A stretch of 64,000 nt of DNA. Origin: Strigamia acuminata (lineage: Eukaryota > Arthropoda > Chilopoda > Geophilomorpha > Linotaeniidae). Position 1 is the first letter of the stretch, and each line of letters begins with the position of its first letter. Shown one piece after another: positions 20,898 through 30,644 of the stretch. The notes below the pieces were generated by a model. It searched no databases. It worked only from the letters and a program-made list of their open reading frames with translations, and was not told where the DNA came from. Location: the NCBI GenBank assembly GCA_949358305.1, contig OX442314.1, positions 61,637,369-61,701,368 on the forward strand. The letters run 5' to 3'. Made by a program: the position numbers and the translations under genes.

Positions 20898-23800
20898 TGA
20901 ACGTTTTGAATAACACACACACTGGCCTGGTAGTCAACAATGGGAATAAATCAAAGACTGCGAAGATTTCCAAACAAGGTGTGCAAAACAGTTTGAAAGA
21001 TAATGGTGGGAATAAGGCTCTTATTAAGCCTGACAAACCTCAAACGATGGATGTTTGGCATTCACGTTTTGGGCACCTTAATGCGAAAGGGATTGCATTG
21101 TTGGAGAAATCCGATGAAGTATTTGGGCTGAAACTTTCCAACAATGAATTGTCGGCTTGCGATGCTTGTTCGAGGGCGAAAAGCACACGTGCAAGCTTTC
21201 CTCCCATTATTAATATCTCCACTAAAGGGATTTTGGAAATTGTTCACTTAGATGTTTGGGGGCCCTCACCGGTTAAGAGCATTGGTGGGGCATTTTATTA
21301 CCTAATTATGGTTGATGATTTCTCCCGACTGATGTGGATTATCATCATGAAAACGAAAGATGAAGTTTTGGGTCATTTCAAGAAGTGGTTGACGGAAATT
21401 GAACGGCTTACTTCTAAAAAGGTCAAAGCCATTAAAACTGACAATGGTGGGGAATTCATATCGAAACAATGGAATGCTTATACTGACAGCATTGGGTTGA
21501 AATGTATGAGGACGAATACATACAGCCCCGAGATGAATTCGGTTGCTGAGCGAGCGAACCGCACCATTCTTAATGGAATCCGGGCTTTTCTTTTTGAGAA
21601 TAATTTTTCCCCAACTTTGTGGGCAGAACTTGCAGTTTCTGTCGTTTATTTGAAAAATCGATTCCCACACACGGGATTAGGAGGGAAAACACCTTACAAT
21701 GTGTTTTACAATAAGAAATTGTCCCTGCGTCATGTCAAATGCATTGGGGCATTGACATATGTCCACATTCCTTCCCAGACAAGGGGTGGGAAATTGAAAG
21801 AAAGGGCGTGGGCAGGGGCATTAATTGGTTATGCGGCTTCCACCCGTGGGTATCGAATTTGGGACCCGAAACGGAACCAAGTGTTCCTCTCGAAACATGT
21901 CAAAATATTGGAACAGAATTTTTGGTATGAAAATTTGAAAATTCCTCCCTCGAGCCCCTCATATTTCGACAGCGTGTCTGATTCTTCAAACGAGGATGGC
22001 TCCTCGTCAGACGACGACAGCGTTCATGGTGGCCCCCTACCGGAAGCAGTGGTTCCCCCACCCCCAATTCAGGAACCTGCGCCCGAAAAGGCACCTGAAC
22101 AAGTTGAGAACGCTGGTGTCGTGGAAGATGTCATCGAGGATATAGTGCAAGATGTCCTTAGAGATGCAAATGTTGATGAAATTGGTGGGGCAAAGGGGGA
22201 CGATGAGAATTTCTTCAGTATTTACCCCGATGACGAGGATGAAATTGAGGATCCTGATGCGAGTCCTCAACTATCCCCCCGAACGTCACCTACACCTGTG
22301 CGTCGTAATCCCCCACGAAAAGGAAAGGATACAGGGGAACGCACAGTTCCAGCTGGTGGGTTATTGCCGTTGGACATGTCTAAATGGCAAAGACGGCAGT
22401 CTGTGCGAAAATCAGGCGCAACGGCTGGACAGGTTGATGTTTATTACATTTCACCAAAGCATGACAGAATTCGAAGTCGTGTTGAAGTTGTGCGGTGGTG
22501 TCGGGACGAGGGATACGAGTATATCTCGGAATTGTTCAACTTCAAAGACATCAATGTCGGTTTTGCTGGTTGCTGCTCTGTAGAGCCTGACACCTACGAA
22601 GAGGCTGTGACAGGTGTTGGGAAACCTGATTGGGAAAGGGCAATGGAGGACGAAATCGACATCTTTAAAGAACGAGAGGTGTATGTCGAGGTTGACAAAA
22701 GTGAAGTCAAGGATAAAACCTTGCTAGGATCAAAGTGGATTTATAAACTCAAAAGGGATCATACGGGTGCGATTAGCAGATATCGTGCTCGTCTTGTTGC
22801 ACAAGGGTTCAAGCAGAAGCCCGGCATTGACTTTACGGAGGTCTTCTCCCCCGTAGTCAACTTTGTGTTGGTCATGATGTTCTTTTGTACTCTTGTAGTA
22901 TTAAGGAGCTGGCGTGACTTACACCTTGACATCAAGGCCGCATATCTATATGGGGACCTCGATGAGGTGCAGTACATCAACATCCCCAAGGGATATCGAA
23001 CACCTGAAAACCAACACAAATGTTGGGAGTTGAGAAAATCTCTCTATGGGCTTCATCAGTCTGGTCGTATGTGGTACCAGCGCTTACACGACCAGCTGAT
23101 TGAAATAGGTTTTGAACCGGTTTTGGGTCTTAACTGTGTGTATAGCTTGGGTTCGGACGCCATACTCATCTTTTACGTCGACGATATTGTATTATTTTCG
23201 AGGGATGAGTTGGCAGAAGAGTGCGTTTTAGAATGGATTCAACAATCCTTTGAGATTGTCAATTTGGGCCCCGTCACCCTTTTATTAGGGATTGAGTTTT
23301 GTAGGGACGGGGGGAATATCCTCATTCATCAACGCACCTATATTGCGAAGCTCTGCAAGCAATACGGTATTGACCCATCTCACCGTGTTAGAGTGCCTGG
23401 CACGCCCGGCACTATGATCCAAAAAGTCCAAACGGGAGAACGTGTTAATTCGAGTTTTCCATATCGGTCTCTTGTCGGAAGTTTGCTCTTCATCGCAAGT
23501 CGCACAAGACCCGATATCTTGTTTTCTGTAATTGTATTGTCTCAATACAACGAGACTCACTCGACACGACACGTAAACATGCTGCTTCAAGTGTTGCGTT
23601 ACCTGGCTAATACGCCGAATTTCTCCATTAATCTTGGGAACTGTCAAAGTGACAAGTTAACTGTTTACACAGATGCGTCTTACGCGCTGGACCAAGACAA
23701 GCGCCGAAGTTTTGGCGGGCACATTATCTATCTGGGTGGTGTCCCCGTCTCCTGGAACTGCCATAAGCAGACCATTACCGCTCTTTCCATTATGGAAAGC

Positions 23801-24133
23801 GAATTCTTGGCGGTTGTGGACGGTGTGAAGGAGATAATTTGGTTAGAACGCATATTTGACGCGGAAGTGATGATTGACGGGTTTGACCGGGAAATACCAT
23901 GTGTTTATGCCGATTCGATGCCTGCGATTCAATATGCGAAAAACCGCATAGAAAATCGCGCAAACAAACACATAGACGTGAAATTGCATTTCTTGCGCGA
24001 CTGGTTCGAGAAAGGTGTTTTTCGAATCAGGCACATCCCAGGGACCCTCAACGTCGCGGACATTATGACAAAGTGGTTGTCCCGCGCAAAATTGGACGCG
24101 TTGTGCGAGCACATTTTTGTCGCGACAAATTGA
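20897..24133 (+). pseudogene. pol: Copia pol polyprotein, 5'-truncated
   Basis: An uninterrupted frame of 1078 codons opens with TTG at the deletion joint. The first in-frame ATG is 21047. Domains in order: GAG-pre-integrase (WHSRFGHLN and CDACSRAK), integrase core with its DDE residues in HLDVWGPS, KTDNGGEF and NSVAERANRT, an acidic/proline linker, reverse transcriptase (WIYKLKRD, RARLVAQGFKQ, DIKAAYLYG, SLYGLHQSG, and FYVDDIVLF near 23175), and RNase H (YTDASYA, SIMESEFLAV, NKHIDVKLHFLRD, ADIMTK). Gag and protease are absent. The clean frame suggests a fairly recent insertion. It cannot be autonomous. Confidence 0.92.
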
Positions 24134-24150
24134 TTAATCGAAGGGGGATT

Positions 24151-24583
24151 TATTAGTATGCGATTAATTATTTTGTCCGTTTCCCCATGCATTTCTGGAT
24201 AGGCATGGCAGATATGTGTGTTGGCATCCTTTGGATACCCGTGTAGCGCATATTAATGCTACTCTTGTGTGTTAACACACATATTCTATGTTTCTTGTGT
24301 CGTCTGCTTGAGAGAGCGATAAATGTTGTTTTCCGTGTTGTTTATCGGTTAATTATGCCTAGGTTAACAATTACTTATATTGTAAAGAACAAATCAATGC
24401 TTGTTGCTATTGATTTGTCCTATTGTCATATTTTGTACGGTTTGAGACCAATTAGCCTCAAACCCAGTTGCTTTTATGCTTTCATGTGATTAAAACATGG
24501 CGGGCGCGAAGTGCGAGCTCCCCGCACATTTTAAGCTGGTTTCAACTCCTTTCCGATGTTTCCTGGCCTCCACGGACTTATCA
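24151..24583 (+). repeat. 3' LTR of the internal copia
   Basis: A polypurine tract (AAGGGGGA, 24141-24148) precedes it. Its first 65 bp repeat the left remnant, and it runs to the capsid gene target duplication, ending TTATCA. The length is about 433 bp. Confidence 0.85.
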
Positions 24584-25669
24584 ATCTTTCCTAAATTGGA
24601 TGCACGATTCCAGAAACTTACTGAAATTGCTATTTTTAAAGCTCTCGTTCGAGTCTAAATAGGGATACCGCTCAGAGTTCAGGTACACGTGAACTTCATT
24701 GACTTTAACGGTGTCGAATATCGCCGTATTTTTGGTTTGGTCGTTTCTTTTATCGGTCTGAAATCCGACGATGATGTACCGTGGTTTTTCAGAAGTGCTG
24801 GTGGTTACCACTCGCCAGGCATGCTCCGTGGTTTGGGGCAAGTCCGACATTTCGAACGACCAATGGCGAAACGCTAAGGGAATATTCACGCCTCTATCCA
24901 TGGCTGCGAGCAGGCGACTCTTTTGCACGTCGGATGGAATCACGTGCGGCATTAACCAATACAATTGTTGGAGAACTATTTTACCTTCGGGTATGGCTAC
25001 CTGGGCTCCAGCCACAGTTTTATTTGCGGCTTTAAAAATGGCATCATCGTTGTGCGTTCTCATCAAAGTTAAAACTTGTTTGGCTCCGTAAATGACTTTG
25101 TTATAGTCTTCAAAAAATCCCATCAGATGGGTCAGTGGCACTAACAACGAAAAGGTGCCGTGCTTTTTAGGCAGCAAGTTGTATAACCTGCGCCGTTCCT
25201 CAAATCCGGGATTGTCGAGATCCACTGATTTGCCGGACTTGTGGTCGGGTAACCAGCCCATATTTTCGATCGCGTTTTGGTTATTGTGATACGTCAAAGC
25301 GCCTTTCATAGTGGTGGCATAGCCTGGATAATTAATCTCGTCGATTAGTTTGTCACCGATGTGATATTTCAGGTTGCTGAAGAGAAAAGGCATGAAATTA
25401 TTCACTAGCGTTGCCGCATCATCGGTGTCTTTTTCCTCCGACGCATATTCCGTTCTATCATTCTTTGTCAACTGCCCCGTTACGCATACGTAACTTTTAT
25501 GGGGGTGTGTCCAGATATCTTCGTTCTGTATGATTAGGCGAATTTCAGAGTTCACATTATTCAAATTTGTCCCAATAATCGGGTGATACTCGTGGTATCT
25601 GTATGCATTTACGGATTCGTCGATGACGAACGGTTGTTCGACGTCTAAATAATTTTCAGCGACTTGCAT
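24584..25669 (-). pseudogene. Major capsid protein, N-terminal fragment
   Basis: About 362 codons from ATG 25669 encode most of the Polinton major capsid protein (hexon-like double jelly roll). Recognisable stretches are EYHPIIGTNLNN-type N-terminal sequence, NNFMPFLFSNLKYHIGDKLI, LLVPLTHLMGFFEDYNKVIYG and LYWLMPHVIPS. A read-through stop at 24581 lies inside the inserted LTR. With the C-terminal fragment at 20591-20833 the gene would have been about 440 codons, normal for this family. The insertion removes the end of the second jelly roll. Confidence 0.9.
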
Positions 25670-25711
25670 AGTTGCTATTTTTTAATTACGTAATATATAT
25701 ATATATTTTTT

Positions 25712-25867
25712 TTAAAAAGAGTTTATGTAATCTCGGTTATCGGCACGAAGCGAAGCTACTTTCATTTCCACATTGCCACCGCCTCTCATAGCCTGTTCTA
25801 TTGTAGGGTTCTCTTTCGTGACGACATAATGCGTCGTAATATTTTTTTTCTTAAATATAATCGGCAT
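25712..25867 (-). CDS. Small 51-residue protein between capsid genes
   Basis: An open frame from ATG 25867 encodes 51 residues starting MPIIFKKKN and ending NRDYINSF. It fills the gap between the penton-type gene (stop at 25877, 9 bp away) and the major capsid gene. I do not recognise a family. Its position in a compact gene run with A/T-rich leaders like its neighbours argues that it is a real small virion or assembly protein. It has no membrane segment. Confidence 0.5.
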   Translation of the reverse strand: MPIIFKKKNITTHYVVTKENPTIEQAMRGGGNVEMKVASLRADNRDYINSF

Positions 25868-25876
25868 CTTATTTTT

Positions 25877-26608
25877 TTAAACTGACGTTTTTCTTCTCAA
25901 ATGGAACCGCGCGGTAAAAACTTCCCCTCTGAGATCGATGGGTTTACTATCTTGATCGGTCAACCATATCCTGACTTCGTGAATTTTGGATTGATTTTTT
26001 ACCGGCAAGTACAGTATGTTATTCGGCATTTCGACTATTTTGAAACCGGCCGGAACGTTCGGAAAAAACGCATAAATAATCGGAGATGCTTCGCCGTTCA
26101 AGTACGAATCGGTAATTAAATCGCAGTGCACCAGTATGGTGTTTATGTGGAAAATGTTAACGGGATTGACCGACTCGCTGGTTCCAGCCGTATATTCACG
26201 TTTTTCAAATCCAAATAAATGAGCCATGTTATTCTCGTGCGTGAAATCTACGGCATATTCCATTTGACTTATCGTCAACGTTGTGGATAAAGTGTTAATA
26301 TTCTCTTTTATGTCGATGAACGGTAGATCACTGTTTTGGTCCCAATGTCCTCTCGCTTTCATCTCGGTATGTAATCGAGCGATAATGTCGACGAGTTCGT
26401 AACTACCAGGTGGGAAAGTAATGATGAGCGATGTTTTTGTTTTATCGATCGAATACACGAATACGTTGTTATTCTCGGTGATATTTGGCATTGAATTAAA
26501 AGTCTCCAGACTCACTAATCCCAATTCAAATTCATCCTCGCCCAGTAATAAAGGCGACGAGAATGTGGTGAGAAAATCGGTCTTTGTGCTACTCAATACA
26601 ATAGACAT
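25877..26608 (-). CDS. Penton-type minor capsid protein
   Basis: This 243-residue protein is the likely single jelly-roll vertex protein of the Polinton capsid. The start at MSIVLSSTKT (ATG 26608) is preferred because it follows a T-run leader and lies 10 bp after the upstream stop. The longer in-frame extension to 26653 overlaps the neighbouring gene. Recognisable Polinton features are SPLLLGEDEFELGLVSLETFNS near the N terminus, the PPGSYELVDI segment and a beta-rich C-terminal half with IWLTDQDSKPIDLRGE. It would sit at capsid five-fold vertices alongside the major capsid protein. The frame is intact. Confidence 0.85.
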   Translation of the reverse strand: MSIVLSSTKTDFLTTFSSPLLLGEDEFELGLVSLETFNSMPNITENNNVFVYSIDKTKTSLIITFPPGSYELVDIIARLHTEMKARGHWDQNSDLPFIDIKENINTLSTTLTISQMEYAVDFTHENNMAHLFGFEKREYTAGTSESVNPVNIFHINTILVHCDLITDSYLNGEASPIIYAFFPNVPAGFKIVEMPNNILYLPVKNQSKIHEVRIWLTDQDSKPIDLRGEVFTARFHLRRKTSV

Positions 26609-26618
26609 GTTGTTTTTT

Positions 26619-27842
26619 TTAATTCGCGAGAATTTTCTTGCGCATGTTTTCAAACTTGGTTTTATCGAGGACTCTTTCCTCTTTTAGTTCCATAAGTATT
26701 TCTACAATTTCATTGTCGTGAGACTGGTTTCCAGCATCCCGTGATGCATGCAACAATCGCAGCCTGTCTATTAATTCGTCCGGGTTATTGTAATACTTGT
26801 AGTCTATGGAGTTGTATGGATGATACGTTTTCTTAACGCCTTTGCCAGCTTGGGGTGTGTTCTTGCCAGCTTGGGGTGTTGTCTTTGGACGATTTTTATA
26901 CAGTTCCCAAATTCGTTTAACCACTGTCATATACTTTTCTCCTTTACTAGACTTTGGCATATTAGTTGCCGAATTGTTCTTTTTAAATAACCCTTGACTA
27001 GAAATGAGAATCCTGCCGTAATCCACAAAATTTTGGTCTGTCATAGTTCCTTCAATCGGTGGAAGTTTTTGCATGAGGAGATGCATTAATGTTGGAGTTC
27101 GTGGATACTTTACGTTTTTCACAAGTATATGAGTTGGAAAGAATTTAACTTCTTCGACTCCTATTTTAAATTTTGAATCATACGGGTCATATCTAATTCC
27201 AAACACCGTATCTAAATGAGCCGCATTTTCGGCGTAATATTTCAAGAACTCTTGCTGTACTGCGTTTTGCGATTCTTTGTCCGTCATTTTTAATTCGAGA
27301 CTTCTTCTTATGTCTCGTTGATATTTTATATTTGGAAGCACATGAGCAAATTGCCAATCATCATCATCATCATCATCTTCTACGAGGCTCGTCTCTCCCT
27401 CTCTTTGAAATGAAACATTTTCCTCTTCATTCCCATCATCCCGGCCAAACTTAAGTCGAGGAGTTTCAATTTTACTCGAGGACAAGCTTTGGCGACTGAA
27501 CTGCCTTTTTAAGGATGAACTTTCCCAAGGTAAGAGCGGTGATTCTAGATCCATTTCGTACTTTAAATTATTGGACTTACTTGTAATGGGTGTGAAAGAT
27601 GACAACTCTCTTTTAATGAGAGTGGAAGGTGAGGATTTGAAAGTCGTAGGTGGTAGAGCAAGGGGTGGAGATAGTTGCTGCTGCTGCTGCGGCAGGCTAT
27701 GCAATGCGGCAGTTACAGGTTTGAAGAATGCACCGAGCGCTTCATCTTCGGATCCTCTGTTTAACTTATCTTGCAGAAACTTTTTTTTCAAGCTCTGTTT
27801 TAATTTCTCGTAATTTCCACGCTGCTGTTTATTCATGTTCAT
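26619..27842 (-). CDS. Conserved Polinton protein (PW/PY-type)
   Basis: This 407-residue protein has three parts. The N-terminal region (1-160) is Lys/Gln/Ser-rich and low complexity, with QQQQQ and a run of eight acidic residues. A conserved central domain spans about 195-290 (FGIRYDPYDSKFKIG, then PRTPTLMHLLMQK), of the kind found once in many arthropod Polintons and probably the Pfam DUF8207 family, though that name is from memory and unsearched. The C-terminal region has a TPQAGK direct repeat and charged helices. The function is unknown. Its place between penton and ATPase suggests a virion or packaging role. It overlaps the ATPase gene by 14 bp. Confidence 0.7.
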   Translation of the reverse strand: MNMNKQQRGNYEKLKQSLKKKFLQDKLNRGSEDEALGAFFKPVTAALHSLPQQQQQLSPPLALPPTTFKSSPSTLIKRELSSFTPITSKSNNLKYEMDLESPLLPWESSSLKRQFSRQSLSSSKIETPRLKFGRDDGNEEENVSFQREGETSLVEDDDDDDDWQFAHVLPNIKYQRDIRRSLELKMTDKESQNAVQQEFLKYYAENAAHLDTVFGIRYDPYDSKFKIGVEEVKFFPTHILVKNVKYPRTPTLMHLLMQKLPPIEGTMTDQNFVDYGRILISSQGLFKKNNSATNMPKSSKGEKYMTVVKRIWELYKNRPKTTPQAGKNTPQAGKGVKKTYHPYNSIDYKYYNNPDELIDRLRLLHASRDAGNQSHDNEIVEILMELKEERVLDKTKFENMRKKILAN

Positions 27843-28506
27843 TTTTTAAAAATGGGAAAAATTTATTTTTATATCTCCCGCTCGACATAGACTTGGTCTT
27901 GTCAATGGTGAAAAAGCCAAACGTATCATCATCCCAACACGACTTACACATGTCTCTGAATCGAACGTACGTCATGTCCGTTCCAACATGGTTGTCAAAA
28001 ACGTGTTTCATGTTTCTTTCGTCTTGTCTGAACATGATTATTAAATTGGCATTGTCTCTTATCACCTGTTTTGGGATTCGGCTATAAGTCTGACACAAGT
28101 AAAAAGAGTCTACGTTACTATGACGGCCCTGGGCAAAATATTTCTCAATATTATGTTGCTTGTCGGTCATCACATCATCAAACACAAAAATAGACTTGTT
28201 CACAGTTTTATCAAAAAGTTGTTCGGGAGACGGCACATCTTCGTTGCTCGGGAAGAAATGAGCTACCTGTTCGCCCAATTCCGATTCTAGATCCTCAAAC
28301 AACTCTCTTAACCGCTCGTATTTTGGTTGAAATAAAGTTTTAGAAAACACCATCAGCTTGTCAAACCGTAACCAGTGCAGGAAGTTTAGCAACAGATTCG
28401 TTTTCCCACATTCAGCCGGGCCACACATGATGCATCTTATGTTTTTTGGCAGAATCGACTTATCACATTTATCTAAACGTCCCGTGTCAAAATTTATGAC
28501 ATTCAT
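27829..28506 (-). CDS. FtsK/HerA-type genome-packaging ATPase
   Basis: This 225-residue P-loop ATPase would pump DNA into the capsid. Walker A is GPAECGKT at residues 29-36. Walker B is IFVFDDVM with Asp110-Asp111. A downstream sensor-like segment reads LCQTYSRIPKQVIRDNANLI. Size and motif order match the A32-like ATPases of Polintons, adintoviruses and other double jelly-roll viruses. It is the first gene of the leftward virion run, only 35 bp from the divergent zinc-ribbon gene, so the gap must hold both promoters or leaders. Confidence 0.93.
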   Translation of the reverse strand: MNVINFDTGRLDKCDKSILPKNIRCIMCGPAECGKTNLLLNFLHWLRFDKLMVFSKTLFQPKYERLRELFEDLESELGEQVAHFFPSNEDVPSPEQLFDKTVNKSIFVFDDVMTDKQHNIEKYFAQGRHSNVDSFYLCQTYSRIPKQVIRDNANLIIMFRQDERNMKHVFDNHVGTDMTYVRFRDMCKSCWDDDTFGFFTIDKTKSMSSGRYKNKFFPFLKNEHE

Positions 28507-28541
28507 TTTTTATATTCCCGTAATAAAAAAAGAAGACAAAC
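28507..28541. promoter_or_regulatory. Divergent intergenic gap between left and right gene runs
   Basis: Only 35 bp, very A/T-rich, separate the ATPase ATG (28506, minus) from the zinc-ribbon ATG (28542, plus). All genes leftward to 18334 are minus and all rightward to 30932 are plus. It contains TATATTCC but no convincing TATA plus initiator pair. Confidence 0.35.
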
Positions 28542-29053
28542 ATGTTTTGCGTTAAATGCAAAAAGTCTACTCCTACCGGCACGTTGGAAATGGGTGTCAC
28601 TAAGAACAACAGAGCCTACAAAAGAGGCAAATGCTTGGCATGCGGGACCTTGAAATATCAGTTCATAAAAAAAAAAAATCTCCAGCAACCGGAAAAGGAC
28701 TTTTGAATAAACTAATCAATAAATTACCGGTAGAAATGCATATCCCTGGGTACAACTATTGTGGCCCGGGCACAAAATTAGATAAACGGTTAACAAGAGG
28801 TGATAAAGGCATAAACCCATTGGATGAAGCGTGCAAACTGCACGACATTGCTTACATAAATGAGAATTTAGAAGCCAGACACGAAGCTGATAGAAATTTG
28901 GTCGAAGCGTGCGTTTTAATCATCGCCGATCCAACAATCAGTTTAAGCACAAAATTAGCCGCCAAAGCAATCAAAGCAACGTTCAATACCAAACTTAAAC
29001 TGGGAATAGGACTAAAAAAAAAAAAAAAAAAAAAAAAAAAATGCCCGATATAG
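28542..29053 (+). pseudogene. Zinc-ribbon / phospholipase A2 protein, frameshifted
   Basis: The first frame (28542-28706) starts MFCVKCKKST and has a four-Cys zinc ribbon (CVKC and CLAC). It terminates 28 bp after a run of 12 As at 28667-28678. The following frame continues with a parvovirus-VP1-like PLA2 domain: calcium-loop motif YNYCGPGTKL, then GINPLDEAC and the catalytic HDIAY pair. A small change in the A-run length separates the two halves, which occur as one protein in related Polintons (from family knowledge). The PLA2 would breach endosomal membranes during entry. The 3' end reads into a second poly-A run at 29014, so the true stop is uncertain. The frameshift may be mutation, slippage or a homopolymer sequencing error. 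Confidence 0.8.
29014..29041 (+). repeat. Poly-A run of 28 between PLA2 and integrase genes
   Basis: Twenty-eight consecutive As end in the A of the integrase ATG. Run length is likely unstable and unreliable in an assembly. Confidence 0.9.
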
Positions 29054-29994
29054 AACAACTGGTATCTGAATTACATAAGCCGGCACGTAGGCATTACGTC
29101 AGACGTCCGGTCGTATCTTTTGCAATCAACGATTTATGGCAGATCGATTTAGTCGAATTGATACCTTTTTCCCGTGTAAACAAAGGTTATAAATACTTAT
29201 TAACGGTTATAGATGCGTTCTCTAAATATGCATATGCGGTTCCCATCAAATCAAAGACTGGCAAAGACGTAACCGCTGCATTTGAAAAGGTGCTTGTCAA
29301 AGCGGGGAATAAGGGGCCGGTCAACATGGCATCCGATTGGGGGAAAGAATTCTACAATTCCCATTTCAAGGCACTTGTCAAGAAGTTCAACATCAACCAT
29401 TTTTCCACACACTCACCGCTGAAAGCGAGCATGGTCGAGCGGTTCAACCGTACACTCAAATAGCGCATGTACAGGCATTTTACTTTGAAAGGTTCGAGGA
29501 ATTGGATTACTATCTTACCCCAATTGATGACCCGTTATAACTCTTCGGTTCACCGTACGACCAACATGAAACCCAAAGATGTGGCTTCCAAACATGAAAA
29601 GGCGCTCAGACTAAAATTACTTCCCGAACCGGCAACGTCCAAGCCTAAATTCAAAGTTGGTGACCGAGTGCGTATTTCCAAATCCAAATCCATATTTGAC
29701 AAAGGGTTTTTGCAAAATTGGACTAATGAAATCTTTACAATTGATAAAGTGGACACGACGTATGAACCTCCAATTTTCAAATTGAAAGACAGTCTGGAAG
29801 AATCGATCGAAGGTTCCTTTTACCGTGAAGAACTGCAAAAGACTGAAACCGGGGTAGATGATCCCTACTTGATCGAGAAAGTCATTAGAAAAAAGAAAAA
29901 CAGCGATGGATCATGGAAGTACCTAGTGAAATGGGTCGGCTACGATCAGAAGCATAATTCATGGGTGGATGATCTCATCGACATTAAAAAATGA
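29041..29994 (+). pseudogene. Polinton integrase with chromodomain, in-frame stop
   Basis: This retroviral-type DDE integrase inserts the element and makes the 6-bp duplication. Catalytic residues are Asp36 (WQIDLVEL), Asp99 (ASDWGKEF) and Glu133 (MVERFNRT), with 33 residues between the last two. A TAG at 29461-29463 interrupts the frame right after FNRTLK. The same frame resumes at once and runs to 29994 with the C-terminal domain (PKFKVGDRVRIS) and a chromodomain (about 29863-29985, YLVKWVGYDQKHNSW). The N-terminal zinc-binding domain common in longer integrases is absent or lies across the poly-A run. Only a truncated protein could be made unless the stop is read through. The stop codon overlaps the next ATG (ATGA). 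Confidence 0.9.
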
Positions 29995-30410
29995 ATAACG
30001 TGGAAATTTACAACTGGGCGAAGAATAAACTACGTATCGCTCACTTCAACAACGTGTTGTCCATCGATTGCTTGAAACCGCTCGCGAATCACCGGGGCAA
30101 GAATGAAAGCTTCGTCATCAATTTAGACCCATCGACGGGTGGTGGTACCCATTGGGTGAGCTTGTATCTTTGCAATGACAGAGGCATATACTTTGATAAT
30201 TTGGGAAACGTTCCACCTAAAGAGATCATTGATTTTGTCGGAAGAGACGTTATCCTAGATTATGCTACAAAAGAAGTGTATTCGTTGACAAAAGAGGATT
30301 CTTGCGGGATGTTTTGCCTCTTTGCGCTCTATTTAGCAGCCAATCTTAATCTCAGGCAGAATACAATCATTAAAATCATTCGAGGAATGAATAATCTTGA
30401 GTTGTTGTAA
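29991..30410 (+). CDS. Second adenain/ULP-like cysteine protease
   Basis: This 139-residue protein has the adenain/ULP1 fold signature: His54 (GGTHWVSLY), Asp69 (IYFDNLGN) and Cys105 (SCGMFCLFAL). At the position of the oxyanion Gln, seven residues before the Cys, it has Ser98 instead, unlike the protease at 19719-20069. It also lacks the N-terminal RGVFxRDTLP block of that protease. It begins on the ATGA overlap with the integrase, so the two are probably co-expressed. It could be a second capsid protease or a deubiquitinase/deSUMOylase-like enzyme. The missing Gln may reduce or change activity. The frame is intact. Confidence 0.8.
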   Translation: MNNVEIYNWAKNKLRIAHFNNVLSIDCLKPLANHRGKNESFVINLDPSTGGGTHWVSLYLCNDRGIYFDNLGNVPPKEIIDFVGRDVILDYATKEVYSLTKEDSCGMFCLFALYLAANLNLRQNTIIKIIRGMNNLELL

Positions 30411-30644
30411 AGTAAACCCAATTTCCATTTTTCACAAAAAAATGAAATTATTTAAGAAGTTAAAACGATCCTAATTTGAAATCAATGAAGATTCACACAA
30501 AACCTTGCGGAAAGTCTGCAAACAAGCACGGGCATGTGTTAAAGTCCGTGTCAAATCAAAAAATGAAACCGTAACAAAAATTTTCTATATATAAAAAAGC
30601 AACATTATTATATTCACTTCAATTTGAGAAAGAAAAGAATTAAA
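30411..30644. other. A/T-rich intergenic stretch
   Basis: No gene is supported. It holds ATG-poor A/T-rich sequence with TATATATAAAAAA at about 30587-30598, a possible promoter element about 50 bp before the next ATG. Confidence 0.5.

Larger units (their letters stand above)
20833..24583 (+). mobile_element. 5'-truncated copia retrotransposon inserted in the capsid gene
   Basis: The element is oriented opposite to the capsid gene. AATCTTT at 20827-20833 and 24583-24589 contains the target duplication (5-7 bp, and copia elements usually make 5). A 65-bp LTR remnant at the left is fused directly to the middle of pol, and a full LTR follows on the right. The 5' LTR remainder, primer site, gag and protease regions are missing. 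The exact LTR edge within the shared 7 bp cannot be fixed. Confidence 0.9.

Noticed and set aside
30470-30572. 28-codon frame starting MKIHTKPC
   Set aside because: Too short, no family and no positional support beyond lying in an intergenic gap.
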